Assembly: GCA_947034895.1 (NCBI GenBank)
Contig: OX344765.1
Span: forward strand, 46,567,001-46,631,000
Length of the DNA: 64,000 nucleotides
Source of the DNA: Rhytidiadelphus loreus
Taxonomy: Eukaryota; Streptophyta; Bryopsida; Hypnales; Hylocomiaceae
Direction: 5' to 3'
Shown here: positions 1 to 14,311 of the stretch, in pieces
Layout of the letters: every line of letters begins with the position of its first letter
How positions within the stretch are numbered: position 1 is the stretch's first letter
Program-made: the position numbers and the translations under genes
Notes under the pieces: generated by a model
Database searches by the model: none
Told to the model about the DNA's origin: nothing
Seen by the model: the letters and a program-made list of their open reading frames with translations, nothing else

Positions 1-891
<891 letters not shown>

Positions 892-1320
892 TTCGCGCAT
901 GCAATGCAAGCAAACAACAAAGCTCACAAACTCACAACAACGTACGATTCGATTTGAAACGCTGGTTCTAATTGCGCAAAATGTATGCAAAAACGTTGCA
1001 GCGATTGAATCCCCGAGGTGGAGATTGACAGACTGATAGAATCTATATGGAATTGACTGCCTGGCTGATGGCATGAGCTCTGACAGCGTGAGATGCGCGC
1101 TTCATAGGGGTCGTGACCAACAGTGGCATGAGAGTGATGAACGCGACGAAGTCGCTCGAATACCATTGCTGGAATCAGAAGGGTTCACACAAAGAAGCGG
1201 CGCATCTCCTGGGGACTTGTGTGTCCCATTTAGTCAAAGTTTATGTGTGTTCTTTGAAAGAATTTTCGCAAGATTCGTGCAGCAAAGCGAAAAGCATCTG
1301 CACAGTTGACTTCTTTTTAT
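892..1320 (-). other. Duplicated OPR upstream region (inverted copy of 10150-10510)
   Basis: Read on the minus strand, this stretch matches the region upstream of the intact OPR. Shared words include TGCACGAATCTTG, CACACAAGTCCCC, CCTCGGGGATTCAATCG and TTGTGAGTTTGTGAGCTTT. It shows that the duplication took in promoter and leader as well as exons, and that the two OPR copies are head to head. No clear TATA box is visible in either copy. Confidence 0.7.
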
Positions 1321-1530
1321 TGATTATACTCAGAAATTGGAAGGAAGTTCTAAGTTTCAAGATTTGTGTCGTGAAGTAGAGCCCAGTCAACTACGGACTA
1401 GATAACCTTCGGCAAAAGTTGATGGGGATGTGGGTTTTTTTAATTGATTACAATAATCTTCAAAAGTTGAAAGTTATTGTTGACATAAAATCATGGATTT
1501 GTATATTGGATGTCACCTTAAATCTATTAC

Positions 1531-2063
1531 TTAACCCCTAAAAGCCCAAGGGGTTTGAACAAAATACAAATGTATTATAAAATATAAGTTCTATAACTTT
1601 TTTTGAAGTTTGCATCAAAGAAGATAATGTGAAGCATGAAAAGTAGAAAGTATCTGTACAATCAAAATTATAAAATTATTTTAGATTCTCTTCAAATGAA
1701 TTTTGAAGATATAACTTCAAAAATTCACCAAAAATACAATTTCTATCTTTAGCATTTGAATTTCTTTTTGATTGGTCAAAATTGTGGTTTCTATTGATTT
1801 GTGAAAAAATGCATAAGATCTAGTAATGAAAACATCAACACTTTCCCCAAATAGTAAGTTTTTCAACACTAACCAATTCTAGACTCTTTGTGCTATTTCT
1901 CTTATAATTTTTGTTTGACCGTAGCAATCTTAGTTTCGAATATACATATTGAAAGACAATCCAATCTCTAAAATAAAAAAATAAAAAAAATTGAAAAATA
2001 AAAAATTTCTGCCCAAAGTCGGGTAGTGACCATAAAATGGTCGCTTGAGCGTTTAGGGGTTAA
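1531..2063. mobile_element. TTAA-flanked TIR element (MITE-like), 533 bp
   Basis: The left end is TTAA followed by CCCCTAAAAGCCCAAGG (TTAA at 1531-1534). The right end reads CGTTTAGGGG then TTAA (2060-2063). The ends are inverted repeats of CCCCTAAA and the TTAA is duplicated, which fits TTAA-targeting transposons such as piggyBac-like elements. The interior is AT-rich and non-coding. Related ends occur at 33585, 38438 and 40755. Confidence 0.5.
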
Positions 2064-3484
2064 GTCACGGGGTTCTTATAGTGAAGGCTACAATCCTCCT
2101 CTAAGATATGAGAATTTTGAAACTAAACTTGAAATTTATAATGACTATAGTCTTTTTTCTTTCAAAGACATATTGGAGTTGAAACTAAACTCCAAATTTC
2201 ATTACATTGGGTAGACACAGATGACAAAATAGCAATTGGTTATTATAACCAATCCTAAAGTAATATCTGCCTTTGTCCTATCAAAGCACTTCAAGTCCCT
2301 CAACAACCAACCCTAAAATGATACCCATCTCGTCCAAGAGTATACCCACCTCCAACAACCTAAGTATTAGCTTTGGATTTGAAATGACAAAAAGCTAAAA
2401 TCTAACAATTTCATAAAAGCAATAGCTATATATCCACTTTTTATTTCTGCACATTAGTTGATTGCTAGTCCTACCAATTTTTTTTTGTAGAGTTTTGGAT
2501 CTTCCTCTATCACATTTCATCAAAATTCTTTTTCAAAAGCATTACTTGACAATGAATTAACCAACAATTCTGGATCAAAAGAAGCTTCAAGCAGAGCAAG
2601 ACAGTTTGTAAAGCAAATGAAGGAATACCCTACATGAAGGTTAGAATTAGCATAAATTAAGTTAGTTTTTAAATAAATAAAAGTGCCACATGTCATCTTG
2701 TGAATGGTGTGAGGTGACATGAACCCCTAAGAATCTAACATGGAAATTCAATTTCAACACTCAAATGTTGAATCAGGCCTTCATGTCCAGTGATAAAAAA
2801 GAATATCAAATACCAAACAAGTGATACAACAATCATTATATTGGTGGCATAGGAGAAACACATCCATGTATAGTAAGGTCTACTTCATTTACAAATTTTT
2901 CAATTAATTTTTTCTAAAAAGTGCACAACTTTAGAAAGCTCTAGCATACTAAAAAATGAACTAATTTTGAAATCGCAAATTGCGTTGGAATTGCAATGAA
3001 GTGCACTTCAACTTTGTAACAAGTGAAAAATGAATCATTTAAAATCATACAACAATTTTGATTCCTTTTATACACTATCTACCATTTCATAGAAAACATT
3101 TGGAGGATAGTCAAAGATTTTTGCATTTTAGAGAAGAACAAGCAAAAAATCATACAAGTAATTCAAATGGTATGGGATTAAGTATCCCTAAAGCAATTGT
3201 GAAGGTTCATTTCTTATATGTATCATTGGATACAAGTTGTAATTTTCACAAATGTTGGCAACACTAGATCGTACATAGTGTATAGAAAACATCAAATTCT
3301 TTGTATGATTTTCAATTATAAATGTGTGTTTGTAATGATAAAGTAGACTTCATTGTGATTCCAACAAAATTTGAAATTCAAAATTCCATTCATTTTTTAG
3401 CACACACGGGCCTCCCAAAGTTCTCCTAATCTCAGGAGGATCCAAAAATTCGTAAATGAAGTAGACCTTATTATATAGTACAAT
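2064..3484. other. AT-rich intergenic stretch, nothing recognised
   Basis: AT-rich sequence with only short chance reading frames. Two similar short stretches read GTCTACTTCATT (near 2879) and the inverse AAGTAGACTTCATT (near 3341), which suggests old inverted repeat material. No gene, RNA or bounded element was recognised. Confidence 0.5.
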
Positions 3485-3844
3485 TCCAAATGATCTAAAT
3501 TTTTTCAAGCACATAGCCAACTTGCCTTAAAGAATGAATCCAAAGAAACACCACCATTTGGGACATCTTTTCGTACAAATGTGACCTTGTAAAGTGCAAT
3601 TGTTTGATTTTTTGTAGGGCCAAAAAAATGATTTTTGTTACTTCAAACACTAATATCCTGGAATTTACATGATGAAAATTTCTGAAATTTTTTCCACATC
3701 TTCTCAAACTAGCATACAATAAGATCCTATAGTTGGTTGGTCCAAAACTAGTTTTCTTTCTTTCTAAAATTTGGTACTTATACTAGAAATGGCATTTTTG
3801 GAACATTTTTGGTGAAAACATAGTCAAAAACCTATAGGGGTTAA
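3485..3844. mobile_element. 3' part of a TTAA-family element
   Basis: Homologous to the right-hand parts of the elements at 33585-34536 and 40755-43036. Shared words include TTTTTTCAAGCA, GAATGAATCCAAAGAA, CACCACCATTT and CAAAATTTGGTACTT. It ends CCTATAGGGG followed by TTAA at 3841-3844. The left end was not found, so this is either a truncated copy or one with a diverged left side. Confidence 0.55.
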
Positions 3845-4999
3845 ACAAAAAAACATATCGTCATTGATTGTCTACAATGACTAAAAAGTGTCTACAATGA
3901 CTCGTTTTCAATCATCGTGGACAATTTTCAATCATTTAGGACAATCATTTATAGCATGTTTTCTACTAGTATTTGTATATGTCCAATTCATTAAAATTGA
4001 GAAAAATAATACATATGGTATATATAAATTTGCAAAGATATAGGTAAAAGCATTAAAGGGTTAAAAGTTAACACCAAAACAAAATTACACTAGGCTATAT
4101 CTTTGATATTAATTTCTGAACAAATTTGTTGGTAAGAATCCTAGACCTAACAAATGCTAGTTACCAAATTCACTCCCAAAAAATAAATCTAAAGCTATGC
4201 ATCTTACTCTTCTGAATTTAATGTAAACCAAAAAACAATATTCCTAATCAGCAAGGACAAGTTTTCTTTGAGAAATGAGAATGAGCAGTAACTTCGTGGC
4301 CATTAACCTGGACGAATGACAAATACCTATTGTCACAGTATTTTGTCAAAAATGATTTGATTTATGCACCAATAGGTGTAATTCTTCATTTCTATAGTCA
4401 TCTTGAAAGTCATCCACTAGACACATGGGGGCTTCAAGGTCCTTCCATGGTTAAGATCAACATGCATATGGCCATTGCATATATTTAGGAATTAGGTGAC
4501 ATCTCTCAAACAAAGTTGTTAACATTTGATACTTAAGTGCAATTGCTAAATAACATTGTCTATCACACACTTTTAGAAATATCCAAATATTGTAGATATG
4601 TAGTTGTTGCTCAAAGAAATAGGAAAGTAATGGTACCTATCAAAACTTGGAGAAACTTAATTCTTAAAAGAGAGGCCAAGCCCTTTGGGCTTGGTTTGAA
4701 GGAATCTTTGAAAAAAGTGGCTTTTGTATTTTTTGGAAATGTTTCAACCTACTAGATTCACTTCACTATAGAGAATATGGCTTGCTAAACACTACATTTA
4801 GGCTACAAAGTCAAAATACTATTCACTTGCACATGCCTTGACCACACAAACTTTGAGCAAGCATCAAGACCCATGCGCCCATGCCCCACTTCAAGTAGAT
4901 TTTTGTTTCTCATTTGGCTTCCCAATAGGTAAGGAAATGTCATTTAAAAGGTAATGTTACAGTGAAAAACCCCGAAAAGGTCTATAGACCCATTTTTGA
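3845..4999. other. AT-rich intergenic stretch, nothing recognised
   Basis: Contains a small cluster of imperfect repeats around 3860-3950 (variants of GTCTACAATGACT and TCAATCATTTAGGACAAT). Otherwise it is AT-rich and non-coding. No gene or bounded element was seen. Confidence 0.5.
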
Positions 5000-6075
5000 C
5001 AATTAAGTAGACTTCTTCTGAAAGTGTCCCCAGAAGTGCAATTAAATTATTCCCATACTTAATTGTGATTACTTAATTGTTGATTTTCTAGATTTCAATT
5101 TTATGACTAGCCTATGTGACGGTTTTAGTGGTTCAGGGAGCTTCTACTTTGAAAATTCATAATAATTACATGCCTTATCCAATTAATTGATTTTTGAAAT
5201 GCATGATTTTCAATTTCTAATACTCAAGAAATGATTTTTTTTCCTTCAAAAAGGTGCCTCCAACTATGCTAAATTGCTTATTTTGATGTTTTTGGGTGTT
5301 TTCACCTTTGCCGATGTAAAACTAGAGCTTAGAGACTTTCAATTAACCAAAACACCAATGTTGACCACCCTCTAAATTTATACAATGTTGCAAATAGTAC
5401 TTGTCTTATAGCATGGCCCCCCTTATGTATTGAGGGTTGACACTCTTCAAATGTGGATGAAAAGTGCCTTAGGCCCTTCACAATATGCATTTAAGAGCAT
5501 GTCAAGGAATGGCCCTTGAAATCACTAGTCATCCTAAGTTTAGTTGCTTTATCCTTTATTCTACTTTATAAGTGGTCACTCAACTAATTATAGGTCATAT
5601 CTGGTGAACAAGGGTGAGAGAGATAAAGAAATTGAGGGCCCTTCAAAATTTGATGGAAAATTTGAGCATACCAAGTTTGGTGAGTAAGGGTGGCTATGCT
5701 CTTACTTATTATCAAATGTGAGGTTTTGAGGAGAGAAGTAGTGCAGTCATGGTAGATGATGACATCATATGGTGGAAACATCTAAAACCATCCATATAAG
5801 CAATTCAACATAGTTGGAGGCACTATTTTCTTAGAATTTTTTTTATTTTTGTAGTATTAGCAATTGAAAATCTTGAATTTTCAAACAAAAATTAGATTTT
5901 TCGGATATGGCATGTAATTTCTATGAATTTTCAAAGTGGAAGTTGGCTAGACCATTGAAATTGTCATATAGTTGGATTTGAAACTGAAATTTGACAATAT
6001 CAATAGTCAACCAATCGCAATTAAGGGGACAGTTTAATGACACTTTTGAAGGATACTTTAATGTAAGTCTAGGGA
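5000..6075. repeat. Large inverted repeat, arms about 290 bp, spacer about 470 bp
   Basis: The left arm (about 5000-5310) and right arm (about 5780-6075) are reverse complements with mismatches. Markers are GTGCCTCCAACTATG at 5260 against CATAGTTGGAGGCAC at 5808, and TTTGAAAATTCAT with ATTACATGCC on the left against GGCATGTAAT with ATGAATTTTCAAAG on the right. No open frame is convincing. It is probably a fold-back or long-TIR transposon remnant. Confidence 0.65.
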
Positions 6076-6186
6076 CACTTCAAGGAAAATCTAGTATGCA
6101 TGAATGGGTATAGGGACAATTTTGGGTGTTTCTACCTGACTTATTCAATCCTTGATGATTAAATTAGCAATAGTTTTGATACATTA

Positions 6187-7514
6187 TGGTCTGTCCACAC
6201 TTGGCCTTATGGTGGCGACGTTAAGGCATTAAATCAGCTGTAAATCGTAGCGCGTTCAGACCTGAGCTTAAATATCAACCGAACCTACATGGCAGCCGAG
6301 GTGGCATGGACTTGCCAGCGGTGCTACACCATTAATCACTTCTTTATTGCTGGCCCACCACTGCAGAAGTAGTCCGTAACAACAACTTAGTAATCTTCTA
6401 AAAATGAAGATTTCAGGACTTGATGACCGCTCTTACCAAATGGAGCTCTCGATACCCCATTAACGTAAAAGCACTGGCTGCCCAAGGCAGATATTAAAAG
6501 GAACCCACTTGGGAAAATGAAAAAACTTCCAATTTCCCAAGAATCTCGCGCGTATTTGGAACCCTCTACCAATGTGTGTATGCAAAGAAGCATAGGCAAT
6601 GTCTTTATACAAGTGGGTTGATGGGAGGTAATACAATCCATATGGGATATGAAAATTAGAAGTAGTAGAAGTTCAATCACTCATACCTAGTTAAGTCAAA
6701 AGCAAGATTTGTGTTCAATGTAGAACTTCAGATCTCATTTTGTCATAGTAGAGTAATTTTTCTTAAGAAATTTTGGACTAAGAAAAGTTGGTAAATCAAG
6801 CTAAATTTCATCAACAAAAATCCGTTAGAGATTTAAATCCTCCAATCAAAAGTTAGGGACAAAATTCAAAGAGAGGTTGGGAGGGACATTTTCTTTGACA
6901 TTTTGAGACATCTTCTTTGAATTTTGTCCCTAATTTTCGATTGGAGGCTTTAAATCTCTAATGGATTTTTGGAGATGAACGTTAGCTTGATCTACCAACT
7001 TTTTTTAGTATGAAATTTCTTAAAAAAACTTATTCTACTATGACTAAATGAGATCTAAAGTTCTACATTGAACATAATTCTTGCATTTTGACAATGAGTA
7101 GTAAAGCTCTCATCTTCAAATTGTCCCATATCCTTTGAGGATTCATGATGAAAAATGGATACCATTATAAAATCGATCTTACCATTCAATGTTTAGTGAA
7201 GGCAACAAATTGAGTTGACATTATTTCCAAGATTTGGAAATTTTTTACGATTAATTTTTCTTGAATTTACCAAGATGATTTGTTAATTTTCAAAATCATT
7301 AAGATTTGGAAATTTTAATTGTTTTTTGTTGAGGGTGAACTCTGGCTGTAGTGTGCGGTTGAAGAAGTATGAGTCATGTGTGAACTGCAGCTAGTTAAAA
7401 AACTCTGACAGCAGTTCCGAACCTGACCTCCATAAAAAAAGATTATTTCTTTCTTTTGCAGAAGTTTTATCTTTTAATGCATGGTGTTTGCAAACGCCAA
7501 GTGTGGACAGACCA
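6187..7514. mobile_element. TTA-flanked TIR element with palindromic core (PIF/Harbinger-like)
   Basis: The left end TGGTCTGTCCACACTTGGC starts at 6187 and the exact inverse GCCAAGTGTGGACAGACCA ends at 7514. The trinucleotide TTA flanks both sides (6184-6186 and 7515-7517). A 3-bp TTA duplication with TIRs is the hallmark of PIF/Harbinger and Tourist elements. The interior holds a long palindrome (arms about 6635-6885 and 6890-7145) and no transposase, so the copy is non-autonomous. The same palindromic module occurs in the element at 43043-44297. Confidence 0.75.
6635..7145. repeat. Palindrome inside the TTA-flanked element
   Basis: The arms pair as reverse complements around about 6887. 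Examples are AGTTAGGGACAAAATTC on the left and GAATTTTGTCCCTAA on the right, and GTTCAATGTAGAACTTCAG against CTAAAGTTCTACATTGAAC. A transcript of this region would fold into a hairpin with arms of about 250 nt. It is homologous to the palindrome centred at about 43665. Confidence 0.75.
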
Positions 7515-7517
7515 TTA

Positions 7518-7884
7518 AGGTAGGAATACCATAAACGGTTAAAATAAGCATTTTAGCCTATAAGAAATGGGAAATTCATTGAGAAATTCAGTTCAATGTG
7601 TGCACAAATAAGGATGAGGAAGAATGAAAAAAAATAAAAATAAAAATCTTCAAAAATGAATATTTTATTGAATATAAATGTGAATTTCTCATACAGACCC
7701 CATTCTTGTCTCATAGCTTCACCTAAAACGGTTTCCCTTGGAACTTGTTTCTAATAAAGTCTAAGCCAATCAAATTTCAGCAAATCAAATCTTTTCAATT
7801 CAACATCAAAGCTAGCTATTGTTGGTTTTAGAACACCCTATTGTACCATTAGGAGGGGGGGTGCCATTTATGGTATTCCTACCT
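7518..7884. mobile_element. TA-flanked MITE, 367 bp
   Basis: The left end AGGTAGGAATACCATAAA and right end TTTATGGTATTCCTACCT are perfect inverted repeats flanked by TA on both sides (7516-7517, 7885-7886). There is no coding content. The size and TA duplication fit Tc1/mariner (Stowaway-type) MITEs. It sits directly against the TTA duplication of the preceding element. Confidence 0.75.
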
Positions 7885-7886
7885 TA

Positions 7887-10079
7887 GCCATGCTATCCTT
7901 GAAATTTGAAAAAAAATCCAGCACACATTTGTCTGCACAGTTGACAGATATCAAAGAGACTTTCAGATTATTGGAGATGGACACATAATCAATGTTCGCC
8001 AGTCCTGCAGTTTACTAGATGTGTGGAGAAAACTACAAGGGGCGGCTTTGAGATTATGCTGCCTGGACAACAAAATCTAAGCAGTTTTCATCTCGACAAA
8101 ATACTCAACAAATTGCTCAAAATCATCATATACTTCAGATCATTCAAAACGTTGTGAAATGGAAGAGTCTTGCTCGTAAGGACCAAGCTAAAAACTGAAA
8201 CTAACCCCAATACAGAGAATTACAACACCTACTTCAACTTCAATTCATTTGCAAGTTCAGTAATTGTAGGAATCTAACTATGCAGACCATGATAATTTTC
8301 AATTGAAGGCGTATGCTATATACGTACTGTACAAGACATGGCAGACAAATATAGATACGTTCCTCGGAGGGATAAGTTCCTCATAGTACATTCCCACAAA
8401 TAGGTCATCCAAACGTATACCAAAAAATCGCTGCAAATTACAAGCAACAGAAGACGATTCAAGTGAAGGTTACATCTGTAAGTTCCAAGAAGGGAAAGCA
8501 CATCAGATTAACAAAAAACTGAATCACAAGAAAATCCTAAACCCCAAAACCCCACCGACAGAAACTCGCGTTGTCCGATTTGTAAAATGAGTACCCCTAC
8601 ACCCACGAAACCTTCCCAACTTCTCCATGAATTGCAGCAAGTCTTAAAATGCATCACGGTATTGGCGATCAACTATTCTGCACGAAATTCGAGCAACATA
8701 AATCGGAAGCGCAAATGACGAATCACTGAATTGCTAAGATTATTCTGCACTAAATTCGATCAACAGCAGTCGAAACTGTCCCAAATTCTGCAAAAAATTC
8801 AAAAAGAAATCCGTAAGTTCGCGTACTTGGTCTGCCACAAACATTCGAGCAACAGCAAATTCACCTTGTCCCGGACCCATCCTCCTGCAAACGGGAGCTC
8901 TGTTATCAAGTCCGAAATTATGCTACAAAGTCGCAACGCGCACATCGAAAATCTTCTCCTCCTGCTCTGTCAACTGGATTGACAACATTTGCCGTCTTCA
9001 CGTCAATCTTTCTGCAAGAAGAAAAAATTGAGCAAGGGCAACAATATCTGAAAATTAGAGGACTTAATTAAAGCGCATATCGTTCACAGCGAGTACCCTA
9101 TGAAAGAATGCTTTTCCCTGTTGTGAGTCTCAACTAGCTTCACAATCTTCACAAGAAAGTGGCAAATTGGTGCTCGAGCACTTCCGCACCAGTTGTCTTA
9201 TTATTGCTTCTTCAACCTGCGATGCACTTCGTCATAACAACACATAACCCTCCAGCAATCATAACGGCATTAATTCTCAAGCAACGCATCACCAAGAACT
9301 ACAACAGGGTCAGAGAAAAAACGACTACATGACTCATTACAAGAGGTAGTACGTACGACTGGAGTCAAAAGTAGCGTTGAACAAATTCAATTTTCGCGAG
9401 AGTGAAAAAAAAGAGTCACTAGAATTCGCTAATTTCCATGTCAGACTTATGATTACATCAAGAGAAAACGAAACGCCACGGACGTAAAGGCCAAAGCTCC
9501 AAAAAAACAGAAACAAAAGCTCCATCCCACAATTCATGTTACAACCCTCACAGATAGGTTTAGCTTCCCAACAAATTGATTGAAATTGTCCATGTTTTGA
9601 CTCTGATATTGCTAGAAATCATCTTCTCCAAATCCGATTTGAAAATCTCCTTACAGCTCTGTAATGATCCCAAGCCTTTAAAGAGATGGTCTAAAGAGGT
9701 GGTTACTTTTGCCAAGCCTCTAATGTCATGGTTACTTTGATGTGTCCAATACCACATAGTGCAATTCCTTGAAGTTATAAAACAATGACTATTAATTCAA
9801 CCCAATTTTCAAAATTTGAAGTCCCGTTGCCTTTCATAAGCGTGATTTGCTATGGCACGTTAATTTTTTTGTCTTTTAGTTGGCTTTCAATGGACTCTAT
9901 TATGGATGTTCAATTTTCAAAATCCAAATTTTATTGTTTTTAATGAAAGAGATTTTTTGATGCACTTCCAATGATAGTAATCACAAGTTCAAGTTGTTTG
10001 AGTTTTACAACAAGTAAGATAATTTAATGAGTCGTTTAGAGAGCTGGATTGATGATGCTCTAAGCTTTACTAGCTTCAG
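7887..10079. other. Intergenic region, no gene recognised
   Basis: About 2.2 kb. The part from roughly 8150 to 9560 is less AT-rich than its surroundings and could hold untranslated or diverged exons. Reading frames there are short (up to 83 codons) and match no family I know. No TIRs were found. Confidence 0.4.
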
Positions 10080-10510
10080 TACACAAATCTTGCGAAGTCA
10101 ATTGCTACAAACCTCACATACAGACACACAAGTCCCCTGTACAGGTGAGCTGTGCTTTACTGCACGAATCTTGTAAAGAAATTCCTTACATAATTTAAAA
10201 AAAAAATCACGATTGGGGACCCTCTGATTGCAGCACTGGCTATCTAGCGACTTCTTCGCGTCCGTCACTCGCATGACACTGTTTGCTCACGACTCCTCGA
10301 AAGCGCGCACCTCACGCTGTTAAAGTTTAAGCAGCCAGGCATTCAATTCCATGTAGATCGCAGCCTCTATCAGTCTGCCAATTTCAACCTCGGGGATTCA
10401 ATCGCGGCGCTTTTGCATACAAGTCTACGTAATTAGAAACAGAGTTTCGAATCGTACGTTAATTGTTGTGAGTTTGTGAGCTTTTTGTTGGGTTCCATGC
10501 ATTACACGAA

Positions 10511-12464
<1,954 letters not shown>

Positions 12465-14311
12465 GAGCTCTCGACTGCAGGATTTGACTGTGATTGAGGC
12501 CATGATATTGCCGAATCTCTTCGTTTCCTTGACGATTTGGAGGATTGTTAGCATTGTTGAATTGGCCTTGCGCAGCTCTGCTGCAGGTGTGCTTGGATCC
12601 CCCCCTGCTACACATATGCATAGAAAGAGGGGTTGACAGGACGAGTATTTGTACTGTACGTAGGAGGATTGATTGTATGAATTTGCAGCCTTACCATTGA
12701 TTCTATCACTATTGGTTCGGGAAGAAATTGGTTGCCGTGGCTTTTCTTTGTTGAAGTGCTTGAATCCTGCTGTTGTAGGAGGGCTTTAGCTTTACGTCAT
12801 GCTTAGATTGAGACTGTGTGAGAGACAGTATTTGTTCTGAGGATTGATTGTATTTGCAGGTATTTGCAGCCTTCCCATTGAATCTATCACTGTTGGTTCG
12901 GGAGTAAATTGGTTGCCGTGGTAAAACTTTATTCCTGCTGTGTTGTTCAATTGTTCAAACCGTCTGTTTTCTTGTAATTTGAATGTTTTGATTGCATTCG
13001 TGGATTGTAGAGGAAGGTGAAGGTTTGATTTTCACTTGCTGTTAGGAATGGTTTCAGCAAATTCAAGTGGATGTAGTCGAATGTGAAACCAGCTTAACGT
13101 GAATCCAGTCGAAACGTGTATGGAAGCTCCCAATCCTTCACTCTGTTTTTTTTTCCATTTTGCAACTATATATATAAATGAAAATTTTAATTTTTAACTT
13201 TTTAGAGATGAAATCACTTGTCTTCTAATATTAGTCTTAAAATTTTCAATTTTTCTTTTGTGAATATTTGAAATCAATCTTAATTTGCCCAAGGAAAAAG
13301 TGAAGAAAATTCATACCAAATACCAAATATGTTCAAAATATCTGAAAATTTCACCACAAGTATATATTAGTATATAACATCATGGTATAAACCAAATTTA
13401 TGGTGTCATTATAAAATCAACAAACCACGGTTATAGGCCCAAAGTTCAAACTGCAATAAAGTATTGAATTTTAAGCATTTTTCAGATTTTTCACATTTTT
13501 CAATTGGAATAGAAACTACATAGTGGCTCTCAAAATGTTTCAAACACTTACAAAAATTTCCATAAATAATTGAGAAATTAGTTTTTTTCAACGTATTTTG
13601 GATAACTTTAAGGTACAAGTAATGCACTTGTGTAAAATGATTTTTCAAAAATTTTACATAAAAATTATTGATGAAAAAGACTTTTATCACAAGTATATAA
13701 TTTTCAAGATTTTTTAGTATGTCAATCGCTCTACAAAGTTCAGACTTCAGAGCAGCCATGGCGCCGGTTTAATTAATTTGATCTGTTTGGCAGTGCATCT
13801 CAGGACAGTTATTTGTACTGTGCATAGGAAGTTTGACTTGATCATGTATTATGAATCGTCATGATTCCGTCATGAATCCGTCACGAATCCTTTGTCATGC
13901 ACCTCGTGCTTTTGACGATTTGGAAGATTGCTTGCGTCGTTGAATTGGCTTTGCATTGCTTTGCTTGGATCCAATTCCTCGTTGATGTGGGAGGCGTTTA
14001 GCTATAATTACGCGATGCCTAGGATCGAAGAGAAACAGTAATTGTTCTGTACACATGAGGATTGATTGCATGTATTTGCAGGTAGTTGCAGCCTCACCAT
14101 TGATTCTATCACTATTGGTTCGGTAATGAATTGGTTGCCGTGGTTTACTTTATTCCAGTTAATTGTGTTGTCAAGTTGGCTGGATTCTGGAATTTGGATC
14201 ATTGGTATGCATTGGTGGGCTGAAGAGGAAGATTATGGCTTTTTCCCTTGATGATCGATAGGAATGGTTTAAGCAAACTGAATCCAGTTGAAGCTGAATG
14301 GTTTAACACAG
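12465..14311. repeat. OPR-hydrolase intergenic region built of duplicated segments
   Basis: A unit containing TTGCAGCC, ATTGATTCTATCACT, GGTTCGG and TTGGTTGCCGTGG occurs at about 12663-12740, 12839-12921 and 14057-14142. A second unit (GACGATTTGGA followed by GTTGAATTGGC and CTTGGATCC) occurs at about 12530-12600 and 13913-13975. An AT-rich stretch (about 13140-13755) without these motifs separates the copies and may be an insertion. The third unit lies about 170 bp upstream of the hydrolase start. Part of this region recurs inverted at 49255-49557. Confidence 0.6.
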
